From Plantactinospora sp040120695 (lineage in GTDB: Bacteria; Actinomycetota; Actinomycetes; Mycobacteriales; Micromonosporaceae), in NCBI RefSeq assembly GCF_040120695.1, contig NZ_JBEEAC010000034.1, positions 1 through 64,000 on the forward strand: a stretch of 64,000 nucleotides of DNA, given 5' to 3'. This document shows positions 16,325-25,656 of this stretch, piece after piece. Position numbers and translations under genes: made by a program. Numbering within the stretch: the first letter of the stretch is position 1; every line of letters begins with the position of its first letter. The notes under the pieces are model-generated. The model saw only the letters and a program-made list of their open reading frames with translations. It had not been told where the DNA came from and did no database searches.

Positions 16325-19300
16325 TCACCGCCGACGTGCGCTCCCGGCCCTGGACGTCCAGGACCCGCCCCCCTGGGCACGGGCACCGGCCAGGGCGGCC
16401 AGCGCGCCGATGAGCATGCCGGTCGCCGCGATCCCGGTCGCCGCGCCGGCCAGCGCCGGCAGTGGCGAGGCGGGTTGCTCCGGACGCTGCGCCCACCGGC
16501 GTTCCGGCAACGCATCGCCGTGGTCACCGCGGAGTCCGGCGCGGAGCAGCTCGGCCAGGTGCATCGCGACGCGCCCGTTCGCCGCGCCCTGCGCGATCTG
16601 GGTACGGCAGCTGAATCCGTCGGCGAGGACGATGTCACCGGGCTCGGCGGCGCGTACCGCCGGCAGCAGCACCCGTTCGGCGCAGGCCTCGGAGACCTCG
16701 TAGTGCCCCCGCTCGAAGCCGAAGTTGCCGGCCAGCCCGCAGCAGCCGGAGTCGAGGAACTGCGCGTCCACCCCGGCCTGGCGCAGCAGCTCCTGTTCGG
16801 CGGCCATGCCGAGGACGGCGTGCTGGTGGCAGTGGGTCTGGACCAGCGCGGTCCGGGAGAGCCGGGGTGGCCGCCAGCCGGGAGTGTGCTGGTGCAGCAG
16901 CTCGGCCAACGTGACGGTCTGCCGCTTGAGCCGGCGCACGTCCTCGTCGTCGGGGAACAGGTCGAAGGCGTCGGCGCGGAACACCGCCGTGCAGGAGGGT
17001 TCCAGGCCCACCACGAGCATGCCGGCCCGCAGGTACGGCCGCAGCGCGGAGACCGTACGACGCAACACCCGACCGGCCGTGCGCAACTGGCCGGTGGAGA
17101 TCCAGGTGAGGCCGCAGCAGACCGTCCCGGCCGGCAGGTGTACCCGCCAGCCGGCGGCTTCCAGCACCTCGACGGCGGCCCGGCCCACCGACGGGTGGAA
17201 CCGGTTGGTGAAGGTGTCCGGCCAGAGCAGCACGTCGCCCCGCGACCCGTCCCCGCCCGGAGTCCGGTCGGCGAACCAGCGATGCAGGGTCTGCTCGGCG
17301 AAGAGGGGAAGCTCCCGGCGCTGGTCCACCCCCGCCGCCGACTTGGCCAGCCGGGCCAGGCCGGGCGTGTGGGCAAGGCTGTTGACCAGACCGGGCGCCC
17401 GCGACGCGAGCGCGGCCAGGGCCGGCAGCCAGCCCATCGAGTAGTGCGACCGGGGGCGCAGCCGCCCGGCGTAGTGGTGGGACAGGAACTCGGCCTTGTA
17501 GGTGGCCATGTCCACGTTGACCGGACAGTCGGACTTGCAGCCCTTGCAGGCCAGACAGAGGTCGAGCGCGTCCCGGACCGCCGTCGAGCGCCAGCCGTCG
17601 CCGATGGTGCCGCCCCGGGCGGTCCCGTCGAGCATCTCGAAGAGCAGCCGGGCCCTCCCCCGGGTCGAGTGCTCCTCCTCCCGGGTCACCATGTACGACG
17701 GGCACATCACCCCGCCGTGCTCGCGGCGACACTTGCCCACCCCGACGCAGCGCAGCACCGCCCGGGGAAAGCTGCCGGCGTCCTCCGGATAGCGGAACAC
17801 CGTGTCGACGGGACCGTGGTTGTAGTCCACCCCGAGCCGCAGCTGGCTGTCCATCGGGTACGCGGGCGTCACCTTGCCGGGATTCATCCGGTCGGTCGGG
17901 TCGAAGATCGCCTTGAACTGCCCGAATGCGCGGACGACCCGGTCACCGAACATCCGGGGCAGCAGTTCGCCGGTGGCCTGCCCGTCCCCGTGCTCGCCGG
18001 AGAACGAGCCGCCGTATGAGACGACCAGGTCGGCGGCCCGTTCCACGAAGGCCCGGAACTGCCGTACGCCGTCGGCGGTACGTGGTTCGAAGGGGATCCG
18101 GCTGTGTACACACCCCTGCCCGAAGTGCCCGTACCGGGACGCCTGCTCGAACCCGAACTCCTGGTAGAGCCGCTCCAGGTCGCGCAGGTAACCGCCGAGC
18201 CGCTCGGGCGGGACCGCCGAGTCCTCCCAGCCCGGATAGGTGTCGGCCATGCCGGGCACCCAGGCGGTGGCGCCGAGGCCGGCCTCCCGGACCGCCCAGA
18301 GCTGGACCTCGTCGGCCTCCTTCTCGAAGCGGAACACGCTCGGCCCGTCCGGGCCAGCCATCGCCGCGCCGAACCGCTGCGCGACCTCCTCGGCCTCCCG
18401 CACGGTGTCCGCGCCGAACTGCACCAGCAGCCAGCCGCCGCCCGGCGGAAGCATGTGCAGGGCGGCCGGATGCAGGTGCTTGCGCTTCTCGAAGTCGATG
18501 AGCTTGTCGTCGATCCCCTCCAGGGCGATCGGGTCGTACGTCAGCACCCTCGGCACGTCGTCGGCGGCGGTGGCGAGATCCCGATAACCGAGCACGACCA
18601 GGGACCGGGCCCTGACCGTGGGCAGCAGGCGCAACCGGGCGCGCAGGATCGTGACCAGCGTCCCCTCCGCACCGACCAGCGCCTGACCGACGTGGAAGCC
18701 GTTCTCCGGCAGCAGGCTGTCCAGGTTGTAGCCCGAGACCCTACGGGGAATCTTCGGAAAGCGGCCCCGGATGTCCTCGGCGTACTCGTCGCGCAGCGCC
18801 CGGAGCTGCGCGTAGATCTCGGCCCGCCGACCGCCGCCGCGCTGGATCTCGGCGTACTGCTCGTCGCTGGTCTCCCCCACCCACATCCGGGTGCCGTCGT
18901 AGAGCAGCACCTCCAGCTCGACGACGTTGTCGACGACCTTGCCGGTGCGCTGGGCGCTCGCGCCGCAGGAGTTGTTGCCGAGCATGCCGCCGATGGTGCA
19001 GTGGTCGTGCGTCGCCGGCATGGGGCCGAACTCCAACCCGTACGGCGCGAGCCGCTCGTTGAGGGTGTCCCGGACGATGCCCGGCTCGACCAGGCAGGTC
19101 CGCCGTTCCCGGTCGACCTCCAGCACCCGGTGGCAGTACTTCGACCAGTCCAGCACCACGGCCACGTTGGTGCATTCGCCGATCAGGCTGGTGCCGCCGC
19201 CGCGGGACAGGACCGGGGCGCCGTACCGCCGGCAGACGTCCACCGTCGCCACGGCCGCCGCTACGGTGCGCGGCAGCACCACCCCGAGCGGCACCTGCCG

Positions 19301-19462
19301 GTAGTTGGACGCATCGGTGGAGTAAGCCGCCCGCGAGCCGGCATCGAACCGGACCTCGCCGTCGACGACGGCGCGCAGCTCGGCGGCGAGCTCGGACAGG
19401 TCGATTCCCTCGGCCGGTCCGGGAGCCCGGGTCAGCGGCTCGGGCAACCGCACCTGGCTCAT
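16325..19462 (-). CDS. Fused FAD-linked oxidase and (4Fe-4S)/CCG-domain dehydrogenase (D-lactate/glycolate type)
   Basis: This large flavoprotein of 1045 residues starts at ATG 19462 (MSQVRLPEP). It has an N-terminal PCMH FAD-binding domain (VLSRGGGTSLIGECTNVAVVLDWSKY and GGMLGNNSCGASAQ), an FAD-oxidase C-terminal domain (KVTPAYPMDSQLRLGVDY), two 4Fe-4S motifs (CVGVGKCRR...C near 572 and CLACKGCKSDCP near 636), then two CCG domains (CCGLTWI near 783, CCGLAGNF near 909). The plan equals GlcD plus GlcF in one chain, as in Dld2-like 2-hydroxyacid dehydrogenases feeding electrons to the quinone pool. The last 35 residues are hydrophobic then basic, possibly a membrane tether. The frame is open for 105 further codons upstream, but these are not domain-like. 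Confidence 0.85.
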   Translation of the reverse strand: MSQVRLPEPLTRAPGPAEGIDLSELAAELRAVVDGEVRFDAGSRAAYSTDASNYRQVPLGVVLPRTVAAAVATVDVCRRYGAPVLSRGGGTSLIGECTNVAVVLDWSKYCHRVLEVDRERRTCLVEPGIVRDTLNERLAPYGLEFGPMPATHDHCTIGGMLGNNSCGASAQRTGKVVDNVVELEVLLYDGTRMWVGETSDEQYAEIQRGGGRRAEIYAQLRALRDEYAEDIRGRFPKIPRRVSGYNLDSLLPENGFHVGQALVGAEGTLVTILRARLRLLPTVRARSLVVLGYRDLATAADDVPRVLTYDPIALEGIDDKLIDFEKRKHLHPAALHMLPPGGGWLLVQFGADTVREAEEVAQRFGAAMAGPDGPSVFRFEKEADEVQLWAVREAGLGATAWVPGMADTYPGWEDSAVPPERLGGYLRDLERLYQEFGFEQASRYGHFGQGCVHSRIPFEPRTADGVRQFRAFVERAADLVVSYGGSFSGEHGDGQATGELLPRMFGDRVVRAFGQFKAIFDPTDRMNPGKVTPAYPMDSQLRLGVDYNHGPVDTVFRYPEDAGSFPRAVLRCVGVGKCRREHGGVMCPSYMVTREEEHSTRGRARLLFEMLDGTARGGTIGDGWRSTAVRDALDLCLACKGCKSDCPVNVDMATYKAEFLSHHYAGRLRPRSHYSMGWLPALAALASRAPGLVNSLAHTPGLARLAKSAAGVDQRRELPLFAEQTLHRWFADRTPGGDGSRGDVLLWPDTFTNRFHPSVGRAAVEVLEAAGWRVHLPAGTVCCGLTWISTGQLRTAGRVLRRTVSALRPYLRAGMLVVGLEPSCTAVFRADAFDLFPDDEDVRRLKRQTVTLAELLHQHTPGWRPPRLSRTALVQTHCHQHAVLGMAAEQELLRQAGVDAQFLDSGCCGLAGNFGFERGHYEVSEACAERVLLPAVRAAEPGDIVLADGFSCRTQIAQGAANGRVAMHLAELLRAGLRGDHGDALPERRWAQRPEQPASPLPALAGAATGIAATGMLIGALAALAGARAQGGGSWTSRAGSARRR

Positions 19463-19767
19463 CTCGGCACCCCGCTTCGCGCGATCATGACCGCGCTCGT
19501 CGATCGGCTCGTCCACGCGCCATCGTTCGCCCTCCTCCGGCCTTCGTCCGCCTTCCGAACGCCGCCCAACCGACGATAACGAGTTTTTATCGGAATAATG
19601 GACATACCGGAAACAGTCCGACGCGCGGGTGGGACAGCTGTGACCGCACCCGGTCGCGATCGCCGCCCACGCCCCGGGCCGGCCTGGTCTGTTACCGTCG
19701 ACGGCGTAGCGGCCCATCCACAACCGCCACTGCTCCGGAGCGTCTGCGACGGGGAGGAACCGCACCG
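19463..19767. other. Divergent promoter region of the FAD/Fe-S and PucR genes
   Basis: There is no gene in this 305-bp stretch. It contains an AT-richer patch at 19574-19610 with a small inverted repeat CGATA...TATCG (19574-19592). It is a plausible site for PucR control of the neighbouring dehydrogenase. Confidence 0.4.
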
Positions 19768-20913
19768 ATGACTGCACTGTTCAACGCCCTGCGCGAGCGG
19801 GTCGAGGTCAACGCGCGGCACGCGGTCGAGACGTACACCAACGAGGTCAGCGAGTACCAGGCGATGGCGCCCGGGGTCGACGACCGCATCGGGATGTACG
19901 ACTTCGCGGTTCTCATCCGGCGCCGGTCGCTCGACCTGGCCGCGGCCGAGCTGCCGCTGGGCGAGAACGACCTGGCCGGCATCGCCGCGGTGGGCCGGCA
20001 GCGGGCCGAGGTCGGCCTCTCCGTTCCCTCGCAGCAGCAGGTGCTCGGTCTGCACACCGCGATGATGGTCCGCGAGGTGCACGACCTGGCCCGCCCCGAG
20101 GACGTCACCGACCTGCTCCGCATCGTCGGCTGGCTCGGCGGCCAGGGCGTCCGGGCGCGCAGCGCCTACCTGAGCGGTTACACCCGGGGTGTGGGTACCG
20201 CACGATTGCTCTCCACTCGGCTGGAGATCCTGGCCCGCGCCCTGCTCGCCGACGAACCGGTGGAGCCCTTCGTCGCCGATCTGCGCCTCGGCGGGCAGTA
20301 CCATATCTCGATCTTGAAAATGGCGCGGCCGGTGGCTCCGGAGACCCGGGCCGAGGTGGTCGCGTCGCTCGCGCCGGAACGGATCCCGGCGACCTGGCTC
20401 GGCGCCGACGAGGTCGCCGTGCTCACCCCCGGCGGTGCCCCGAAGGCCACGATCCTTGCGCGGATACGCCACCTGACCGCGCTGATCGGGCAGCCCTGCG
20501 GCATCGGTGCGGCACAGGGCGCGGTGGGCGGGCTGGCCGAGACGCTGGCGTGGGCCCGCGAGGTGAGCCGGGTGGCGCCGCCGCAGGACCGCCCGGACCG
20601 GCTGCCGGAGATCGCGGACCTGTTCGTGGAGATGGCGCTGGCCCGCACGGCGGCGGTCGACGGATGGCTACGCGGCTACGCCAAGGCGCTGGCCACCGGC
20701 CCGGACCTGGTGGCGACGCTGCGCGCCTACTACGCCAACGACATGAACCGCGCGAACGCCGCCGCCGCGCTGCACATCCACCCGCGCACGCTGGACTACC
20801 GACTGCGCCGCGTGCGCGAGGTCACCGGCGTCGACCCCGGCTCGACGGTCGGTGTCCGGCTGCTGAGCGCGACGGTAGCGCGGACGCTGGTCGTGGACCA
20901 CTACGCGGACTGA
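19768..20913 (+). CDS. PucR/CdaR-family transcriptional regulator
   Basis: This is a 381-residue regulator with a helical N-terminal sensor (residues 1-170), a central GGDEF-like degenerate region, and the C-terminal PucR helix-turn-helix LRAYYANDMNRANAAAALHIHPRTLDYRLRRVREVTGVDP (about 315-355). GGGGAGG precedes ATG 19768. Members control purine, sugar acid or amino acid use. Because it is divergent from the FAD/Fe-S dehydrogenase, I infer that it regulates that gene and perhaps senses a 2-hydroxyacid. It converges on nirK. Confidence 0.85.
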   Translation: MTALFNALRERVEVNARHAVETYTNEVSEYQAMAPGVDDRIGMYDFAVLIRRRSLDLAAAELPLGENDLAGIAAVGRQRAEVGLSVPSQQQVLGLHTAMMVREVHDLARPEDVTDLLRIVGWLGGQGVRARSAYLSGYTRGVGTARLLSTRLEILARALLADEPVEPFVADLRLGGQYHISILKMARPVAPETRAEVVASLAPERIPATWLGADEVAVLTPGGAPKATILARIRHLTALIGQPCGIGAAQGAVGGLAETLAWAREVSRVAPPQDRPDRLPEIADLFVEMALARTAAVDGWLRGYAKALATGPDLVATLRAYYANDMNRANAAAALHIHPRTLDYRLRRVREVTGVDPGSTVGVRLLSATVARTLVVDHYAD

Positions 20914-21002
20914 CAGACGTCACTGCGGTCATGCGCACCGCTCGGACGTGCCGGTACGCCACGACGGGGACGCCTCCGCGCTGGTGCGCCGGATGGCCGT
21001 CA

Positions 21003-22394
21003 TCACGGGCTCCCCTCGACCTGGATGACGCCGCGGGCGCCGCGTTCGGCGTCGACCATGATGTGGCTGACGAACGGATAGTGGCCGGGTTCGCGCAGGA
21101 CGGTCTCGACGAACCCTCCGGCTGCCGGGAGCAGGTCGAGCTGCTGCGCGCCGCCGGGGTCGGTGGCCCGCAACTGCCATCGTCCTTCCCGGTAGACGGT
21201 GTCGAACTGGGCGCCGACGACGTGGAACGCACTGGGACGGTTGGGTCCGGCGTTGAGCAGCCAGATCCGGACACGGTCGCCCGGCCGGGCGACCAGCGGC
21301 CGGTGGGCGTACTGCGCGACGTAGCCGTTGAAGACCACGGCGTCGGGTCGCTCCGCCTGCATCTTCGCCAGGTCGCCGGGTTCGGCGTCCGGACCGAGAT
21401 ACAGCTCGGACTGGACCAGGACGTACTCGCGATCCACCGCCGGCAGGTCCGGCGGATCGATGATCACCGCGCCGTACATGCCGTTGCCGATGTGGTGCAG
21501 CATCGGCATGGTCGAGCAGTGGTACATCCAGATCCCGGCCTTGGTGGCGGTGAACCGGTAGGTCAGCCGCTGCCCGGGATCGATCGGACGCATCGGCCGG
21601 TCCGGGGCGAGTGCGCTGGCGTGGAAGTCGATGCCATGGTCGACGCTGCCGTCGTTGATCAGGGTGATCTCGAAGGTGTCGCCGACGCTTCCCCGGAGCA
21701 CGGGGCCGGGCGCGGTGCCGTTGAAGGTCCACAGTTTCTGCCGTACGCCGGGAGCGACCTCGCGCTGCACCTCCTGCACCCGCAGTTCCCGCCGGTGCAA
21801 CCGGCCGGTGGGCCGCACCGGTGCGGTGGCGTCGCGGGCGGTGAAGCCGGCGTCGGGCTCGGCCATCGCGTCGATTCGCGGGGCTGCCCCGGCCGGCGGA
21901 TCGGTGCCGGCCGGACCGGCGTGCTCGTGAGCGGTGCCTCCGCCCGGCCCGGTGGTGGTGACGGTCAGTGTCATCCCGGCCTGGCGGTGGCCCGGCAGCG
22001 AGCACCAGCCCTCGACGGTGCCGCCGACGACACCGGCATCCAGCCGGACGACGTCGTCGCTCGCCAGGATCGGGGACCTGGCACCGGTGGCCAGCACGAG
22101 GTCGTGCCGGCGGCGGTCCCGGTTGGTCAGCTCGATGATCAGCCGATCGCCCGCCGGCACGGTGATCCGGTCCGGGTGGAAGCGCATCCCGTCGGCGGTC
22201 ACGGCCACGGTGCTGGTCCGCCCGGTCGGTACCACACCGGTCGTCCCGACGGCGAGAGTGCCATCCGGTGCGGTGACCCGCTGGGCGGCGACCCCGACCA
22301 GCACGGCGATCAGGACGAGCGCGAGACCGGCGGCGACCCCACCCAGCGGGCGGACGGGCGCGGTCGACGGTGCGGCATCGGCGGGTGGCGTCAC
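21003..22394 (-). CDS. nirK: Copper-containing nitrite reductase with N-terminal membrane anchor and cupredoxin domain
   Basis: The start is GTG 22394, overlapping the upstream stop as GTGA; the frame runs on upstream only as an antisense-like open frame. Residues 18-38 form a membrane anchor. Residues 55-145 form a cupredoxin with a type 1 copper set (His97, Cys131, His136, Met141). The remaining two domains align with NirK: type 1 ligands His253, Cys293, His301, Met306; type 2 ligands His258, His292, His444; and catalytic Asp256 and His391. All expected residues are present, so nitrite reduction to nitric oxide outside the membrane is well supported. The cupredoxin may deliver electrons. 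It is the last gene of a four-gene minus-strand operon. Confidence 0.85.
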   Translation of the reverse strand: MTPPADAAPSTAPVRPLGGVAAGLALVLIAVLVGVAAQRVTAPDGTLAVGTTGVVPTGRTSTVAVTADGMRFHPDRITVPAGDRLIIELTNRDRRRHDLVLATGARSPILASDDVVRLDAGVVGGTVEGWCSLPGHRQAGMTLTVTTTGPGGGTAHEHAGPAGTDPPAGAAPRIDAMAEPDAGFTARDATAPVRPTGRLHRRELRVQEVQREVAPGVRQKLWTFNGTAPGPVLRGSVGDTFEITLINDGSVDHGIDFHASALAPDRPMRPIDPGQRLTYRFTATKAGIWMYHCSTMPMLHHIGNGMYGAVIIDPPDLPAVDREYVLVQSELYLGPDAEPGDLAKMQAERPDAVVFNGYVAQYAHRPLVARPGDRVRIWLLNAGPNRPSAFHVVGAQFDTVYREGRWQLRATDPGGAQQLDLLPAAGGFVETVLREPGHYPFVSHIMVDAERGARGVIQVEGSP

Positions 22395-23626
22395 GGTCGT
22401 CTCCGAGCGGTGAGCAGGATACGGACGGCGGGGACGAGGAACTGCAGCAGCGCGGCGAGGACCAGCAGTGAGGTGGTGATCCGCACGTACGGCGGTGCGG
22501 GCAGGATGAATACGACCAGCGCGGCGTTCGCCATGGTCACCCGCTGCGCCCATCGCCGGTCCAGGCGCTCGGTGCGCTGCCGTACCGGTCCGGGACCGCC
22601 GCCGAGGGCCATCGGCAGCAGGTACGCCAGCGCGCCGAGCAGGGTCTGGGCGACGAAGCCGACCAGCAGTGGGGTCAGGACGGCGCCGAACCGGTCGGCC
22701 GCCGCTGCCGGGTCGGCGGCGGTCAGCATGCTCCACGCGTCGACGGCGAGGGCGACGAGCAGCCAGCCGCCGGCGGCCGCGATGGACCAGGCGGGAAACG
22801 AGGCCGGTGACCGGCGCCGGGCGGCGACCACCGCGGGGCGCGCGGTGATCAGGGCCGCGGTGGCCACCAGGGCCAGCCCGCCCGCCGCCAGCGGCGGCCA
22901 CCAGGCGAGCACGGCGAGGCCGAGCAGCGCGAGTCCGGCCACCGCGACCGGCAGTGCCCGGCGGGCGGCGATGGTGGCGCCGTCGGCCATCCGGGTACGC
23001 AGGACCGTCGGCCAGAGGGTGAGCAGCGTGCCGAGTACGGTAAGCGCCACCCAGCCGAGCAGGTTGACGTGGGCGTGGAACAACAGCAGTCGCGGCCGGA
23101 AGTCGTCGTCGGCGACGAGCATCCACGCACCGACCGGAACCCCGGTCAGCAGGGCGGCCGTGGCGGCGAGGTAGTAGTGCACGGTGATGTCGAAGCGGGC
23201 CGGCAGTGCGGCGCGTAGCCGTGCGGCCAGCCAGCCCAGGTGCGCGACGGCGGCGCCGAAGACGAGTACGGCACCGGTGACGCCCGGCCACGGCCGGTCG
23301 GTGGTCCCGGCGACCAGCACACCGAGGACACCGAGGTTGAGCACGGCGAGCCGGACGGCCGCCCCGGATCGGCGCCCCGGCACGGGGCAGCGCAGCACGG
23401 CGGTGGTGAAGTGGGCGCTCCAGACCATGATCGCGTTGGTGACCGCACCGAGGAGCAGCAGGTGGATGGCGAGCCACCGCCAGGACGGCAGTGCCGGATG
23501 GACCACCGCGACGACGACGATCGCGGCCAGGTACGCCAACGGCAGCGCCCCGGTACGGCGATGCCAACCGGCCCGCCCGGCCGCCCCGCCGGCCGGTGCC
23601 GTCCTGCTCCGCACGGTGTCCGTCAT
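22391..23626 (-). CDS. Polytopic membrane protein of the nirK operon
   Basis: The 411 residues form about 11-12 hydrophobic helices. Histidines placed in helices (LPSWRWLAIHLLLLGAVTNAIMVWSAHFTT and LLLFHAHVNLLGWVAL) recall heme-copper oxidase subunit I-like or NnrS-like proteins. The exact family is not certain. ATG 23626 overlaps the upstream stop as ATGA, and its own stop overlaps the nirK start as GTGA. The tight coupling argues for a role in passing electrons to NirK or in copper/NO handling at the membrane. Confidence 0.65.
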   Translation of the reverse strand: MTDTVRSRTAPAGGAAGRAGWHRRTGALPLAYLAAIVVVAVVHPALPSWRWLAIHLLLLGAVTNAIMVWSAHFTTAVLRCPVPGRRSGAAVRLAVLNLGVLGVLVAGTTDRPWPGVTGAVLVFGAAVAHLGWLAARLRAALPARFDITVHYYLAATAALLTGVPVGAWMLVADDDFRPRLLLFHAHVNLLGWVALTVLGTLLTLWPTVLRTRMADGATIAARRALPVAVAGLALLGLAVLAWWPPLAAGGLALVATAALITARPAVVAARRRSPASFPAWSIAAAGGWLLVALAVDAWSMLTAADPAAAADRFGAVLTPLLVGFVAQTLLGALAYLLPMALGGGPGPVRQRTERLDRRWAQRVTMANAALVVFILPAPPYVRITTSLLVLAALLQFLVPAVRILLTARRRP

Positions 23627-24888
23627 GGAATGACCGCCGCGCCGGTCGGTCGGCTCGGCTCGGCCGCCGACATCGTCCTGGCCCGTCGACTCGGCTCGGC
23701 CGCCGGCATCGTCCTGGCCCGTCGGCTCGGCTCGGCCGCCGACGTAGTCCTGGCCCGTCGGCTCGGCTCGGCCGCCGGGGTCGTCCTGGCCGGTCCGCGG
23801 CGTCGCCGTGCCAGGGCGACGGCGCAGCCGGCGAAGGCGAGCACCGCCACCACGTTCGCGGTGCCGGCCCAGCGACGTACCGGCTCCAGGCCGGCCGCGT
23901 CACCGAGGCCGAGACGTATCGACAGCGAGGCGTGCAGCAGGGCCAGCGGGACGTAGAGCAACCGGTGGTAGGGCAGTGGCCGACGCAGTACGGCCGGCAG
24001 GATCACCGGGGCGTGCACGAAGATCATCGACATGGCGAAGCCGAGGAAGAGCGCGTGTAGCGTCGCGTCGTACCGGGGACCACCGGTGGTGGGGCCGGCG
24101 CCGGCCCACAGCAGGCCGGCCAGCGCCAGCCACCCGTAGCCGGCCAGCAGGCCCACCGCGACGTAGCGGGGCAGCGCCCTCGCCCGTACCGTGCGCCGGG
24201 CGACGTCGAAGCGGACGAGCCACGCCGTGACGGCCAGCAGCCCGGCGCCGAACAGGTGCGCTCCGACCACCGGCCACAGGGTGGCCGCGGTGGCGCCGGC
24301 CAGCATCGCGGCCAGGGCGGCGAGGAACCACCGCTCGGCGTTGCGGCCGGACAGCCCGACGTGCGCCAGTTCGAGACGTTCTCCGGCGATGGTCGCCACC
24401 ACGAACACCGCCAGCCACGGCACGGTCTCCGCGACCGGGAAGCCGGCCAGCCACAACAGTGTCGCGGCGTACCAGCCGACCGCACCGCAACCCTGCGCGA
24501 GCAGCGCCACGCCGGGCTGCCGCCGCCACAGTGCCCGGTAGATGCCGAGCAGCAGCACCGACGCCATGACGAGCAGGGTCTTGCCGGCCAGGCCGGGTCC
24601 GGTGGCCACCAGCACCAGTGCGCCCGACCCCGAACACGCCGGGGCCAGCAACGCCCAGCGGGCACCGAGGGCGACGGCCCGTTCCAGGGCGACCAGGGTG
24701 CCGACGAAGCCGAACACCATCAGCGGCCCGTGCAGTGGTTCCACCGCCACGGCGGGCGCCGGCACCCTGACGCCGAGCAGGAGCAGACCGGCGTAGAGGC
24801 CGACCAGCAACGCGAGCGCCGCGGCGCCCAGGACGGGCAACCGCCACCGGACCGGCACCCCGACCGGCGCCCCCACCGGATGGCTCAC
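23623..24888 (-). CDS. NnrS-like polytopic membrane protein with C-terminal repeats
   Basis: This 421-residue protein has about 11-12 hydrophobic helices and conserved histidines in VEPLHGPLMVFGFVGTLVALERAVALG and TLHALFLGFAMSMIFVHAPVILPAVL, similar to membrane proteins found beside actinobacterial nirK. The C-terminus carries four cytoplasmic, basic 12-residue repeats. The start is GTG 24888 (VSHPVG), overlapping the regulator stop as GTGA; the longer frame lies inside the regulator gene. It is possibly involved in heme-copper or nitric oxide metabolism. That function is an inference from context. Confidence 0.6.
   Translation of the reverse strand: MSHPVGAPVGVPVRWRLPVLGAAALALLVGLYAGLLLLGVRVPAPAVAVEPLHGPLMVFGFVGTLVALERAVALGARWALLAPACSGSGALVLVATGPGLAGKTLLVMASVLLLGIYRALWRRQPGVALLAQGCGAVGWYAATLLWLAGFPVAETVPWLAVFVVATIAGERLELAHVGLSGRNAERWFLAALAAMLAGATAATLWPVVGAHLFGAGLLAVTAWLVRFDVARRTVRARALPRYVAVGLLAGYGWLALAGLLWAGAGPTTGGPRYDATLHALFLGFAMSMIFVHAPVILPAVLRRPLPYHRLLYVPLALLHASLSIRLGLGDAAGLEPVRRWAGTANVVAVLAFAGCAVALARRRRGPARTTPAAEPSRRARTTSAAEPSRRARTMPAAEPSRRARTMSAAEPSRPTGAAVIP
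23651..23794. repeat. Four tandem 36-bp repeats
   Basis: Units at 23651-23686, 23687-23722, 23723-23758 and 23759-23794 differ by a few bases each. They encode 12-residue repeats of the type AAEPSRRARTxS at the C-terminus of the NnrS-like protein. The period is a multiple of three, so the frame is preserved. Confidence 0.85.
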
Positions 24889-25640
24889 GACGGCCGCCCC
24901 TCCGGTGGCTGCCCCTCCGACCGCCGCCCCTCCGACCGCTGCCCCTCCGACGGCCGCGCCGGTGCCGGCAGGTGCAGGACACAGGCCTCGGGCGCGGCGA
25001 AGGGCTCCAGCACCACGGATTCGCCCGAGCCGCCGTCGCGTTCCAGGACCCCCTGGACGACCCCGAGGTGGAGCCCGCACATGGCGTCGGCGTTCCGACC
25101 CACCAGTTCCAGGAACGGACAGGTGTGCAGGTGGACCTGGACGGTGTCGGCGGCTTCGGGCGGCTGACGGCGTGGGCCGAAACCCAGCCCGTCCAGGACG
25201 GTGAGCACCGAGTCGACCGGGTCCTCGTGGTCGGGCGTGGCCGCCGCCAGGTGCCGGCCCCAGCCCCGGCCGACCTGCGCCGCAGCCTCCCGGACATCAC
25301 CGGCGCGACTGGACAGGTGATCGAGCAAGGCGGCCGCCAGCGACCGGTACGGCGCCGGGGCCGGGTCCGCGGCCGCCGCCCGGTACCGCCAGGCCGGACG
25401 GCCCGGCTGCCCACCGCTGGCCCGCGCCTTCACCAGGAGCCCGGCCTCGGTGAGCCGGTCCAGGTGGGCGCGGGTCGTGGAGAGGTGCTGCCCGGTCCGG
25501 GCCGCCACCTCGGCGGCCGTGACACCGCTCTGGGCGGCCCGTACCAACCGCAGGATCGCCACCCGACTGTCCGAGCCCAGCGCCCGGTGGCGTGGCGTGT
25601 CGATCGTCTCCCCGCTGGGGCCCGTTCGCGGCGTTTCCAT
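24885..25640 (-). CDS. SufR-like helix-turn-helix regulator with putative Fe-S cysteines
   Basis: The start is taken at ATG 25640 (METPRTGP). An ArsR/DeoR-like winged helix lies at residues 15-75 (GVTAAEVAARTGQHLSTTRAHLDRLTEAGLL). The C-terminal half holds Cys174 in HTCPFLELVG, Cys188 and His191 in MCGLHLG, and Cys220, a spacing like the cluster ligands of SufR. The last 25 residues are a (SEGxR) repeat. It heads the nirK operon and is divergent from a hemerythrin gene, so I infer a redox- or NO-responsive switch. The palindrome at 25657-25670 could be its autoregulatory site. Confidence 0.7.
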   Translation of the reverse strand: METPRTGPSGETIDTPRHRALGSDSRVAILRLVRAAQSGVTAAEVAARTGQHLSTTRAHLDRLTEAGLLVKARASGGQPGRPAWRYRAAAADPAPAPYRSLAAALLDHLSSRAGDVREAAAQVGRGWGRHLAAATPDHEDPVDSVLTVLDGLGFGPRRQPPEAADTVQVHLHTCPFLELVGRNADAMCGLHLGVVQGVLERDGGSGESVVLEPFAAPEACVLHLPAPARPSEGQRSEGRRSEGQPPEGRPS

Positions 25641-25656
25641 GGTGCCCAACGTTATA

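Noticed and set aside
22395..23903. Long open frame continuing upstream of nirK
   Set aside because: It overlaps the membrane protein gene in another frame, is Arg/Pro-rich in the way of shadow frames, and the NirK start is fixed by the GTGA overlap and the membrane anchor.
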